Of a stretch of 64,000 bases of DNA, positions 52,301 to 61,276 are shown piece by piece. Numbering within the stretch: the first letter of the stretch is position 1; every line of letters starts with the position of its first letter. This DNA is from Rhynchopus sp. YZ270_cl-10 (lineage: Eukaryota; Euglenozoa; Diplonemea; Diplonemida; Diplonemidae), in NCBI GenBank assembly GCA_964035575.1, contig OZ037853.1, positions 1,582,501 through 1,646,500 of the forward strand. Direction: 5' to 3'. The translations under genes were made by a program, and so were the position numbers. Below the pieces are notes generated by a model. That model was not told the DNA's origin. It did no database searches and saw only the letters and a program-made list of their open reading frames with translations.

Positions 52301-53827
52301 AGAGGAGGGGAGGCTTTTCCGCAGGGTTGGGGTGGTGTAGGTTTGCCGTGGTCACAAAATACCGAGAAAATTTTTCGCTTCGTTTCCCCCACAGAAAAAA
52401 ATGACTGCCTCACACAAAACCACCTTTTTGGTGGGGGCTAGGGGGGCTATATAATACCCTGCTATAACCCCACCAAAAAAAAAAAAATTCAAAAAACCTA
52501 ATTCTGGAAAAAATCCAAAATCCAAGCTTATGGAGGCACGGCAAAAATGCGCATTTTTGATATTTTTTATATTTTTGGCAGAATTTTTTGGGCGTTTTTG
52601 GCGTTTTTTAGGGAAAAATAGTGAGGGGAGTTGGGTCCAGTCATAGGAAGTATAGAGAATTTTTGAAAAATTCTTCCATTGGAATAAGGGTTTGCGGGCC
52701 TTGCCCTCTGAGGTGTTAGAAGGTTTGCAGGTTTGCAGGTTTGAGGAGGCGAATCTGTGTGGATGAGGGTTGAGGGTATGATACTGAGGTGCTTAAATGG
52801 TGGTTTTGTAGGTTACATAGTCACGAGACTGCCCTTGTATTAAAAGGGGGAAGAGGGGAGATGATAGGGGACAAGGCTACCAATCCGACTTAAACCGACT
52901 CAGTAGGCTTTGGGTGGGCTCGTGTATCTTCGTTATGTACGTACGGGTTCGATACTCTGGTTGGAGTGTGACAGCACGTCATTTCTTGAGCACGTTGGTA
53001 ACACACGAAGTGCAATGGCGATAATGGAAAGATAGATGCCGGCATTGGTGAATTGCTGGAGTTCTGCACAGGAAGCTAGCATGACGTAGAATCACTGTGT
53101 GAACAAAATGACCGTATTTTGGTTGAAAATTTGACTTGAAAATTTTTTTCATAATTTGCCCAATCGAAGGTTTTCCTTGGATTTTTTGGGCCATTTTATG
53201 ACGTACCACGCCCGATTTTGGGCGAAAAAAAAATTTTTTTTTTGGTCAAAAATCGCCTTGTATTACCACTGTATTGGTGTAGGCTTGTACACAGAAGTGT
53301 GTTTTGTGTAACCACAGATGGTCAAAACACCCGATTTTTGCATTTTTTTGCATTTTTTGGTGCCCAAAGACCCACCTCAGTGGTCGAAATTTTCCCGAAA
53401 AAAATAACTATTTATTGCCTCCAAATATTGTGCCTCAAGCCAAAATGCTTTAGGGGGGCAGGAAATAAAGTAGGTTTTTTTCCCTGCATTTTTTAGCCGT
53501 AAATGGCTGGGGTGAGGGGAAAAAAGTAAATTTGAGCAGGGAATAAATAGTAAATAGCCGGGAACCCCAGCTAAAAAGGGGCAGGGAATAAAAAGTCTAT
53601 TTTTCCCTGCTGTTTTTTTTTGATTTTTTGCCTTCTAAGGTGCGCCTCCGTACTAACTAGACTCTCGAAATTTTTTTTGGTCATGCCCCTAAAAGTGCCC
53701 AATTTTGCAATTCCAGCAAGAATTGAGCAGTTTTGAGCCTTTCTAGGGGTCTAAAATGCGTTTTTGAGGTTTTTTTCCACCCAAAAAACACTTCCCAGAG
53801 GGATTTTAACGTCAAAAACACAAGATC
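52301..53827. other. Unrecognised intergenic DNA
   Basis: No gene, RNA or clear repeat pair. Low-level features: AACCTAATTCTG near 52494, also present as a palindrome near 49240-49268; repeated GGTTTGCAGG near 52728; runs of short TTTTTGG- and CCAAAAA-type sequence. Open frames are short. Confidence 0.4.
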
Positions 53828-54070
53828 ATGCCAAGGACTACCAAGAAGCAGGCCACAGATATCTATGAGGATGCTCAGAAGAAGGCGCCCACAAAAGAAA
53901 CCCATGACATTGCTTTGCAAGGATTTCTGAAATTGTCGAAGATCAAGTCCCGCAAGCCACGTGAGAAGATTACACCGCTACTTCGATCACTTGCACAAAG
54001 AACGGAAATTGAAGTCAACACCATCTGGAGTTACTTCAGCCGTCTCAACAAAAAACTAACAAAAGTATTC
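53828..54070 (+). pseudogene. N-terminal piece of a tyrosine recombinase
   Basis: About 80 codons from MPRTTKKQATDIYED to YFSRLNKKLTKVF resemble the N-terminus of the recombinase at 57864-58859 in order and spacing (MPRT, P-x-E, L-x-SL, Y-S-x-LNK). This N-terminal part is the DNA-gripping helical domain of such enzymes. The similarity stops around 54070 and the catalytic domain is absent; two hairpin elements follow within 350 bp. Likely a truncated relative of the same transposon family, diverged well before the intact copy inserted. Confidence 0.55.
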
Positions 54071-54226
54071 ATCAGACATACAAAAAGACCCTCCTCTCCT
54101 AGTTTTCGGCTTCATTTCTTATTGTACGGCACCCCAAGCACCCACCAACAGATGTGCACACGCGGTGGGTCAAAACCCCCTAAAATTTTGGCTTTCGGCA
54201 CTATTTGGAGGCAATAAAATTACAAA

Positions 54227-54370
54227 CTCCTGGGAGAAATTGAAGATTTTTCCCCTTGGGGGGTGCAACTCCCTCGGATTCGTATTTCCCTCCGCCTTCG
54301 GCTCGGGAAATACACATCCTTGGGAGTTGCACCCCCCTCGGGGAAAAAAAGCTTCAATTTCTCCCTGGAG
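54227..54370. repeat. 144-bp hairpin, arms about 65 bp
   Basis: CTCCTGGGAGAAATTGAAG ... GGGGTGCAACTCCC ... TATTTCCC, then loop CTCCGCCTTCGGCTC, then the mirrored arm ending CTCCCTGGAG. Arms are nearly perfect. No coding capacity; similar in plan to the hairpins at 54417 and 58959. Confidence 0.75.
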
Positions 54371-54416
54371 TATATAACTATTATTCACCTCCTTTTAGCG
54401 GGGTTTTATTTTGCGA

Positions 54417-54516
54417 TAACTTCACGCATTTTTTTCCCAGGCGAGGGCTACTTAATTTGCCGAGCGAAGCGAGGCAAATTGAGTGCACGAGCCTGGGAAA
54501 AAAATAAGTGAAGTTG
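54417..54516. repeat. 100-bp hairpin with GAGCGAAGCGA loop
   Basis: AACTTCACGCATTTTTTTCC and CAGGC...TTAATTTGCC pair with GGCAAATTGAG...GCCTGG and AAAAAATAAGTGAAGTT. The loop GAGCGAAGCGA is itself GC-rich. It follows the truncated recombinase and resembles the foldback beside the intact one at 58959-59139. Confidence 0.75.
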
Positions 54517-54777
54517 GTACTCCAGAAAAAAAAAATCCCAAGTACGCAACAACTACGCAACAAGTACGCAAAATGTACGCAAAATGGGGGTGGGCTTCAT
54601 TTTTACTTGTGGGTATTTTTGGGGGTTTTTTGGTTTTAGGGTTCCAGAAGCCAGTTTGTGCACAACATTGACCCCAAAAGTGCAGAAATCACCTGAAAGT
54701 GGCAAAAAGCAAAAGAAAAGCATGTTTTGCGGGGGGAAAATTCCAAGGTTTTTTTGCAGGGATGACCACCGCATAGG

Positions 54778-54900
54778 CTGTACTGTACTGTACTGTACTG
54801 TACTGTACTGTACTGTACTGTACTGTACTGTACTGTACTGTACTGTACTGTACTGTACTGTACTGTACTGTACTGTACTGTACTGTACTGTACTGTACTG
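54778..54900. repeat. Pentamer array (TACTG), about 24 copies
   Basis: Perfect tandem TACTG over 120 bp, joined without spacer to the following heptamer array GGTACTG. The junction suggests that the heptamer arose from, or fused with, the pentamer. Confidence 0.95.
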
Positions 54901-56208
54901 GGTACTGGGTACTGGGTACTGGGTACTGGGTACTGGGTACTGGGTACTGGGTACTGGGTACTGGGTACTGGGTACTGGGTACTGGGTACTGGGTACTGGG
55001 TACTGGGTACTGGGTACTGGGTACTGGGTACTGGGTACTGGGTACTGGGTACTGGGTACTGGGTACTGGGTACTGGGTACTGGGTACTGGGTACTGGGTA
55101 CTGGGTACTGGGTACTGGGTACTGGGTACTGGGTACTGGGTACTGGGTACTGGGTACTGGGTACTGGGTACTGGGTACTGGGTACTGGGTACTGGGTACT
55201 GGGTACTGGGTACTGGGTACTGGGTACTGGGTACTGGGTACTGGGTACTGGGTACTGGGTACTGGGTACTGGGTACTGGGTACTGGGTACTGGGTACTGG
55301 GTACTGGGTACTGGGTACTGGGTACTGGGTACTGGGTACTGGGTACTGGGTACTGGGTACTGGGTACTGGGTACTGGGTACTGGGTACTGGGTACTGGGT
55401 ACTGGGTACTGGGTACTGGGTACTGGGTACTGGGTACTGGGTACTGGGTACTGGGTACTGGGTACTGGGTACTGGGTACTGGGTACTGGGTACTGGGTAC
55501 TGGGTACTGGGTACTGGGTACTGGGTACTGGGTACTGGGTACTGGGTACTGGGTACTGGGTACTGGGTACTGGGTACTGGGTACTGGGTACTGGGTACTG
55601 GGTACTGGGTACTGGGTACTGGGTACTGGGTACTGGGTACTGGGTACTGGGTACTGGGTACTGGGTACTGGGTACTGGGTACTGGGTACTGGGTACTGGG
55701 TACTGGGTACTGGGTACTGGGTACTGGGTACTGGGTACTGGGTACTGGGTACTGGGTACTGGGTACTGGGTACTGGGTACTGGGTACTGGGTACTGGGTA
55801 CTGGGTACTGGGTACTGGGTACTGGGTACTGGGTACTGGGTACTGGGTACTGGGTACTGGGTACTGGGTACTGGGTACTGGGTACTGGGTACTGGGTACT
55901 GGGTACTGGGTACTGGGTACTGGGTACTGGGTACTGGGTACTGGGTACTGGGTACTGGGTACTGGGTACTGGGTACTGGGTACTGGGTACTGGGTACTGG
56001 GTACTGGGTACTGGGTACTGGGTACTGGGTACTGGGTACTGGGTACTGGGTACTGGGTACTGGGTACTGGGTACTGGGTACTGGGTACTGGGTACTGGGT
56101 ACTGGGTACTGGGTACTGGGTACTGGGTACTGGGTACTGGGTACTGGGTACTGGGTACTGGGTACTGGGTACTGGGTACTGGGTACTGGGTACTGGGTAC
56201 TGGGTACT
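54901..56208. repeat. Heptamer array (TACTGGG), about 187 copies
   Basis: About 1308 bp of essentially perfect tandem GGTACTG. It is open in frames on the + strand (GTGYWVL peptide) only because 7-mers without stop triplets stay open. It ends at the start of the 120-bp dispersed repeat at 56211. The same unit, on the opposite strand, forms the array at 23051-23203. Confidence 0.97.
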
Positions 56209-56210
56209 TT

Positions 56211-56339
56211 AACTGTTAAACACCAAAAACATAGAACAACAACACACTTTCCTTAATGCGAGCACCTGAGGTGGCCTAGCCAGTCAAACCTCTTGGAGGT
56301 TTCAACAGCCAATTTTTTTTTATTTTTCAATTAAATAAA
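56211..56339. repeat. 120-bp dispersed repeat, copy 2 of 2
   Basis: Matches 31631-31753 closely, including AATGCGAGC...GAGGT and CTTGGAGGTTTCAACAGCC. It lies exactly between the heptamer array and the left flank of the recombinase element. Confidence 0.85.
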
Positions 56340-56875
56340 CATGGATGTAGAAAGTACGTGACGAAAAAAAAGTACTTTTTTTCCAAAAATCGGGTTACGT
56401 GATACTTCACGTACGTGACGTTTTTTGAAAAAATATTTTACGTGATTTACGTGATTTCGAAAAAAAAACGAAAAAAAGTACTTTTTCAACCTACCTTCCT
56501 TCACCCCCCTGTAAGGGCAACCGTAGGTGAAGTAAGGTATAGTATTGAAATCGATGTGGGGGGGGGAAAGGGTCAATTTTACAAACCCGGATTTTGAGGA
56601 AATTTTTAGCTGAAAATGGGCCCCACGTATAAGGAACCGGGCTCATATTTCTCAAAATTTAAGTGGTCATAAAATTGTCCAATTTTCGAGATTGACCCCA
56701 CCACTGCACGGGTGAAGCCCAAAAATGCAAATAAGGACCCTTTTTAATTTGTTCTCTTGAAATGTGTAATTTCATGTTTTCGCGAAAAAAATATCAAATG
56801 ATACCTACAAGGGTTGAAGGAAGGTGGTTGAAAACAACAATTAATTAATTAAGCAATAACAACAAGGACAAGTAA

Positions 56876-57290
56876 TTGCTAAGAAAAAACGGGGTGTGCT
56901 GTGGAAAACTCCGCGCTATTTTCGAAACCACCGTAGCATCCTGGCGATTTGCTACGAGGCGATGCGCCTGGTGTGATCGATGTGTTGTAGTCTGTGAATT
57001 CTGTGTTCCTTCCGCACTGCTCCAACGACGACGACAATGTGGGGACCCTGTGGACAAAAACGAGCTGGAACACGCCGAGCCTGCCGAGCCGACGTCCAAC
57101 AACCCTATCGAGCAGATGGTGCTGGACGAAGAGGACAGCCCCCCTTCTTGAACGTTTCAGATGCTGGCGTCCCAGTGGGTCTGGCAGCGTACGAAGAGCG
57201 TTAGCATACCCTACAGAAGAGCAGAATGCTGGGCGTGTTGTAGATTATTTCTACAGGATGGAGTTCCACATCAACACCTCGTTTTTTTTC
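56876..57290 (+). pseudogene. Coding-like scrap within the recombinase element
   Basis: An open frame of 91 codons (MLRKNGVCCGKLRAIFETTV ... NELEHAEPAEPTSNN) without recognisable domain. Part of it (CCTGTGGACA, then CTGGAACACGCCGAG) resembles 13820-13862. It may be a fragment of a host gene or a decayed second gene of the element. Confidence 0.3.
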
Positions 57291-57863
57291 CGATAGCAAT
57301 TACTTGTTTTTTTTTGAAAAATAAAAAGTACTTTTTTTTTCACGTGAAAATCAACGTACGTGAAAATATTGGAGCGTTTTCGGCCATAAAAATGCCCGAA
57401 AACACCCGCATTTGCATTTCCGGAATCCGCCCATTCTGTGGTGGGGGATATACAGAAAAATGGACAAAATTTTAGTGACTAAAATTTTCACGAAATATGA
57501 ACCCACACCCAAATGGGTAAAAAAGTACTTTATATCACGCGTGAAAATACTTTATGTGTAGAGTCTTCGAGAAAATCGATGAAAAAAAAATGACTTTCTT
57601 TCACGGGCTTTATGAAGAAATGGCTGGAGGTGTGAAAAAAGGTTTCACTCAGTTAAAAAAAGTTTCACTCCACGTATTTCGCCTTGTATGTGTATGTTTC
57701 TGTTGTTGGTGTGTGCAGGAAAGTGGGTTGGGAGTCGGGTGGGGGGTCGGGTGGGGAGTCACACAAAATATGCGGAGGAGGGTTTTAATTTTGAACGCTC
57801 AAGTATGTTTTTGATGATGGGGGGTTTGGGTTTGGTAGGGGGATGAGGGACAAGATTACGGAA

Positions 57864-58859
57864 TTACTCTGTTGAGTTCCGAACATTCACATTGATGTCC
57901 ACCTGCTGTGTTCCTCCGGCGTGTGCGGCTCCGCTTGGTTGGGTTCCTCCGGCGCCCGACAGAAAGCTTGCCATAGTAGTCTGGGAGCGGACGGAGGCGT
58001 CAAAATACCTCCCTGGCATGGTGGGCGTACTCCAGCCAAAGTGGTTCTGCATTTGCAGAGCAGATGCACCTGATTCTGCCGCACAGGTGGCCGAGCTTCT
58101 GCGCATGGAGTGTCCTGTGAATCGCCCTTGGAAGCCCATTGCGGTTGCCACATCAGAAGGGATACGATAAATGGGGTTCACCCCCATTGGACCGTTTCTC
58201 AACATACTGCCGGTCGCCTGGAGGAAGAACCTGGTGTTGTCCTTGCGAGCCCTGAGGTGGAGGTAGTCCTTGATGACCTGGAAGAAGAGTGTGCCACGCG
58301 GAATCATCCAATGGCCAAACCTTTTTTCCGGTGCGCGCACCTTTCCGTGCTTGTAGGTCCCGAAGTAGCCGTCTTCCCGTTCCTCAAGGTCTGAGATCTT
58401 CATGTCACAGAGTTCGCTGCAGCGTGCACCGCTCGTGAACGCCATGGCGACGTAGCACTTCCGAACCACCCAGTACGGCGTGTTTAATGTGTCATTCTCC
58501 AGGAAGGCCTCAACTTGAGCTGTCGTCATAACTGATGCCTGACGGATGTCCTCATTCCTGGCATAGCCCTTCAGCAATTGCGCAATGCGAGGAAACACCT
58601 TCAAGCTGAATGCGTAGTTGATCTGGGTGCACTTGTTTAGCTTGCTGTAGGTGCAGAACAGCGTGGTGCCCTTCATCCCCTTGTCGCGGAGGCTCTTCAG
58701 GTAGGCAACGTAGTGGTGCTCTTGGGGTGTGCCTGACGTCAGCCTGTTGAACTTTTTGAATTTTCCCCACTCCTTGAGATAAGCTTCACCCGATGGAAGT
58801 TGCGTGAGAAGTTCGTCGTAGGTGTTGTCCATAGTGACTTCCTTTACAGTGCGAGGCAT
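57864..58859 (-). CDS. Tyrosine recombinase (Crypton-like transposon integrase)
   Basis: 331 residues, start MPRTVKEVTMDN on the minus strand. Residues 1-100 form an N-terminal helical DNA-binding region; residues about 110-300 form the catalytic domain of the tyrosine recombinase/phage-integrase superfamily. The catalytic set can be located: Arg146 in TSGARCSEL, Lys173 in YKHGKVRAP, His250 and Arg253 in TGHSMRR, His273 and Trp276 in NHFGWST, and nucleophile Tyr285 in PGRYF. The enzyme would cut and rejoin DNA through a covalent 3'-phosphotyrosine link without target duplication. No stop or frameshift is visible, so it may be functional. Neighbours: inverted repeats on both sides (see 56351-59210) and a foldback immediately upstream. 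No reverse transcriptase is nearby, which argues against a DIRS-type element. A host-domesticated gene is the alternative. Confidence 0.85.
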   Translation of the reverse strand: MPRTVKEVTMDNTYDELLTQLPSGEAYLKEWGKFKKFNRLTSGTPQEHHYVAYLKSLRDKGMKGTTLFCTYSKLNKCTQINYAFSLKVFPRIAQLLKGYARNEDIRQASVMTTAQVEAFLENDTLNTPYWVVRKCYVAMAFTSGARCSELCDMKISDLEEREDGYFGTYKHGKVRAPEKRFGHWMIPRGTLFFQVIKDYLHLRARKDNTRFFLQATGSMLRNGPMGVNPIYRIPSDVATAMGFQGRFTGHSMRRSSATCAAESGASALQMQNHFGWSTPTMPGRYFDASVRSQTTMASFLSGAGGTQPSGAAHAGGTQQVDINVNVRNSTE

Positions 58860-58958
58860 GTTTTTCTTGATGTGTGAGTGTGATGTCCCTGTCGTTTGTT
58901 CTTATTTCTCAAATCCTACACATAAAGTATTTTCAAATGTAATATAAAATCACGTATT

Positions 58959-59139
58959 CGATGAAAAAAGCAGCTTTTTTTCACTTACCAACCATTTCGT
59001 GGACTCGTTCACCATTTATTGCACTCGCTGCGCTCGTACAATAAATTTTACATACCACCCTCGCTTCGCTCGGGTGGTATTCTTTCACTCTTCCACGAAA
59101 TGGTTGGTGCGTGAAAAAAAGTCTACTTTTTTTCATCGG
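58959..59139. repeat. 180-bp foldback upstream of the recombinase
   Basis: CGATGAAAAAAGCAGC, TTTTTTTCACTTACCAACC and ATTTCGTGGA are mirrored by TCCACGAAATGGTTGG, TGCGTGAAAAAAAG and CTTTTTTTCATCG. Two inner hairpins, CACTCGCTGCGCTCG and TACCACC...CGCTTCGCTCGGGTGGTA, sit in the loop. CGATGAAAAA also occurs near 57577 on the other side of the gene. Candidate recombination or regulatory site; inference. Confidence 0.7.
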
Positions 59140-59210
59140 AATAAATAGTTATTTTTTTTTCTTCAAAAAAAAAAAAGTACTTTTTTTTTTCATTTTTCGT
59201 CACGTACTTT

Positions 59211-59350
59211 TCAGGCCTTTTGCTAACCATCATGCCATCATGCCACGTTTTTGGGCGTTTTTTATTTTTTTTTCCATCATGCCACCATCATGCCACGGGG
59301 GGTGGTGGGGCAAGGCTTTCGCTATCCATCACCTGGGGATTTCCCCCCAG
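59211..59350. repeat. Dispersed repeat bordering the octamer array
   Basis: CAGGCCTTTTGCTAACCATC and GGGGATTTCCCCCCAGATGG correspond to the first half of the repeat at 48981; between them are extra ATCATGCCA units and about 80 unrelated bases. The ATGGCATGATGG at its edge is the unit that has been amplified next door. Confidence 0.75.
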
Positions 59351-59796
59351 ATGGCATGATGGCATGATGGCATGATGGTATGATGGCATGATGGCATGAT
59401 GGCATGATGGCATGATGGCATGATGGCATGATGGCATGATGGCATGATGGCATGATGGCATGATGGCATGATGGCATGATGGCATGATGGCATGATGGCA
59501 TGATGGCATGATGGCATGATGGCATGATGGCATGATGGCATGATGGCATGATGGCATGATGGCATGATGGCATGATGGCATGATGGCATGATGGCATGAT
59601 GGCATGATGGCATGATGGCATGATGGCATGATGGCATGATGGCATGATGGCATGATGGCATGATGGCATGATGGCATGATGGCATGATGGCATGATGGCA
59701 TGATGGCATGATGGCATGATGGCATGATGGCATGATGGCATGATGGCATGATGGTATGATGGCATGATGGCATGATGGCATGATGGCATGATGGCA
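59351..59796. repeat. Octamer array (ATGGCATG), about 56 copies
   Basis: Tandem ATGGCATG over 446 bp with two variant units (ATGGTATG) near the two ends. Long minus-strand frames (MPSCHHAI repeats) are artefacts of the repeat. Confidence 0.97.
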
Positions 59797-60932
59797 CCTT
59801 AAAATTTTTCTGCTCGCTGCGCTCGCGGAGGTATACCTCAAAAACATTTCCGCTCGCTTCGCTCGCGCTGTACGCCATTTTCTTCCTGCCTACGGTGCCA
59901 TTTTACAATGTCTAGGGGGATTCCCTTGCATTTTACAGCCAAAAATGAAACTTGACCCAAGCTGCAAAAGTTTGACCATTTTTAGTTCAAAGTGACCCAA
60001 CCGTTGCAACAGCCCCTGCTTCTGGAAGACGTATTGATTTTGTACGGTTAGTGTACGTAAGGCGCAAGACCAAGCGCCGTTAATAAAGGATTAGATTCCG
60101 TTTTTTTGTTATCTCGCAAAGCTGACCCTTCGCCTCTCCACCCTGTGGCTGGCAGGGAGGCGCGCGCGAAGCGCGCGACGACCGCTTTCACCAGGTGGGA
60201 AAGCTCGGAATGTACTTTTTTTCCAGGAAATTATTTTTTTTACGCTCCGTCCCAAATTTTTGTCCACACATACGATAAAGTAATAGTTACTCCACTAAAT
60301 AAATCGAGCAAAAATATGGTGAACTCAGCGGAGCCCGGTTTTAAAAGTGCCAAAAACGACCTTTTCGTTTTGACGCATTGTGACTTCCTCAAATGCACTT
60401 TTCAAGGGTAAAAAATTCGGGTTTTCTAAGCACAACCAGTGTTAAGTCAAAAAATTTCGCGAAAAAAAAATAGATTTTTTTTGACTCTAGATGCCGGAAC
60501 CCAGAAACGTCCATTCGAGCAATTTTTTTTTGGTTTTGACACACCCTGTGCCCGCCAGGCATAGTCTGTACAAAGTGATTTTTACCTGGATTTTTGCCTG
60601 TATTTTCCTTAAGGAAAATACATAGGGAATTATCTTAACCCCTCCTCCCGGCGGTACCACACTAACACCCACCTACACACACTTTCATCCCATTTCACCC
60701 CATTACACATGAATTACAACGCCTTGGTCTTTAATAAAGAGATGTGCGGACGACACCCAAGAAATCGACATTTTTCGCGATAGTTGGTACTCCAAAAATT
60801 TGCCGGAACCGAAAATCGTGTAGTTTGGGGGTATTGAGGCCAGAAAAAAATTGTGCGAATACATGAAAATATTCCTGATAGGGTGGCATTCGGCCAAAAC
60901 ATCAGCTATTTTGGTCATTTTGCCTTGTACAG
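59797..60932. other. Repeat fragments and unrecognised DNA
   Basis: Contains hairpins CTCGCTGCGCTCGCGG (59812) and CGCTCGCTTCGCTCGCG (59851), the inverted second half of the 48981 repeat (60111-60245), a GATTTTTTTTGACTCTAGATG piece near 60473 resembling 61523-61543, and otherwise nothing recognisable. Confidence 0.5.
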
Positions 60933-61276
60933 TACTGTGTACTGTGTACTGTGTACTGTGTACTGTGTACTGTGTACTGTGTACTGTGTACTGTGTACTG
61001 TGTACTGTGTATACTGTGTATACTGTGTATACTGTGTATACTGTGTATACTGTGTATACTGTGTATACTGTGTATATTGTGTATACTGTGTATACTGTGT
61101 ATACTGTGTATACTGTGTATACTGTGTATACTGTGTATACTGTGTATACTGTGTATACTGTGTATACTGTGTATACTGTGTATACTGTGTATACTGTGTA
61201 TACTGTGTATACTGTGTATACTGTGTATACTGTGTATACTGTGTATACTGTGTATACTGTGTATACTGTGTATACT
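60933..61276. repeat. TACTGTG heptamer then TATACTGTG nonamer array
   Basis: About 11 copies of TACTGTG (60933-61010) pass directly into about 30 copies of TATACTGTG (61009-61276), with one variant unit TATATTGTG. The nonamer equals the heptamer plus TA, so a 2-bp insertion in one unit was then amplified. Confidence 0.95.

Larger units (their letters stand above)
56351..59210. mobile_element. TIR-flanked tyrosine-recombinase transposon, 2.86 kb
   Basis: The ends AAAGTACGTGACGAAAAA (56351) and the exact complement (to 59210) are followed on both sides by AAAAGTACTTTTTTT. Inside the left end the motif ACGTGA recurs many times (56358-56455, 57340-57360, 57536). A second inverted pair (57525-57562 against 58914-58950, core GAAAATACTTTATGTGTAG) brackets the recombinase gene more tightly. 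The gene (57864-58859, - strand) is intact. No target duplication, as expected when a tyrosine recombinase does the integration. Crypton-type elements carry this enzyme but usually have no TIRs, so the combination is unusual. The left 1.2 kb also holds a coding-like scrap at 56876-57290. Confidence 0.65.

Noticed and set aside
49223-52533. Inverted AAGCTTGG and AGAATTAGGTT segments 3.3 kb apart as ends of a larger element
   Set aside because: The left segment is itself part of a small palindrome, spacing differs between arms and no target duplication is visible.
52860-52970. tRNA-like T-arm (GGGTTCGATACTC) near 52946, and others near 20446 and 51808
   Set aside because: No matching acceptor or anticodon stem could be paired around any of them.
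54584-56212. Open frame of 542 codons (GTGYWVL repeats)
   Set aside because: Translation of the TACTG and TACTGGG arrays; no gene features beyond the repeat.
59288-59878. Minus-strand frames with MPSCHHAI repeats
   Set aside because: Translation of the ATGGCATG array in three frames; artefact.
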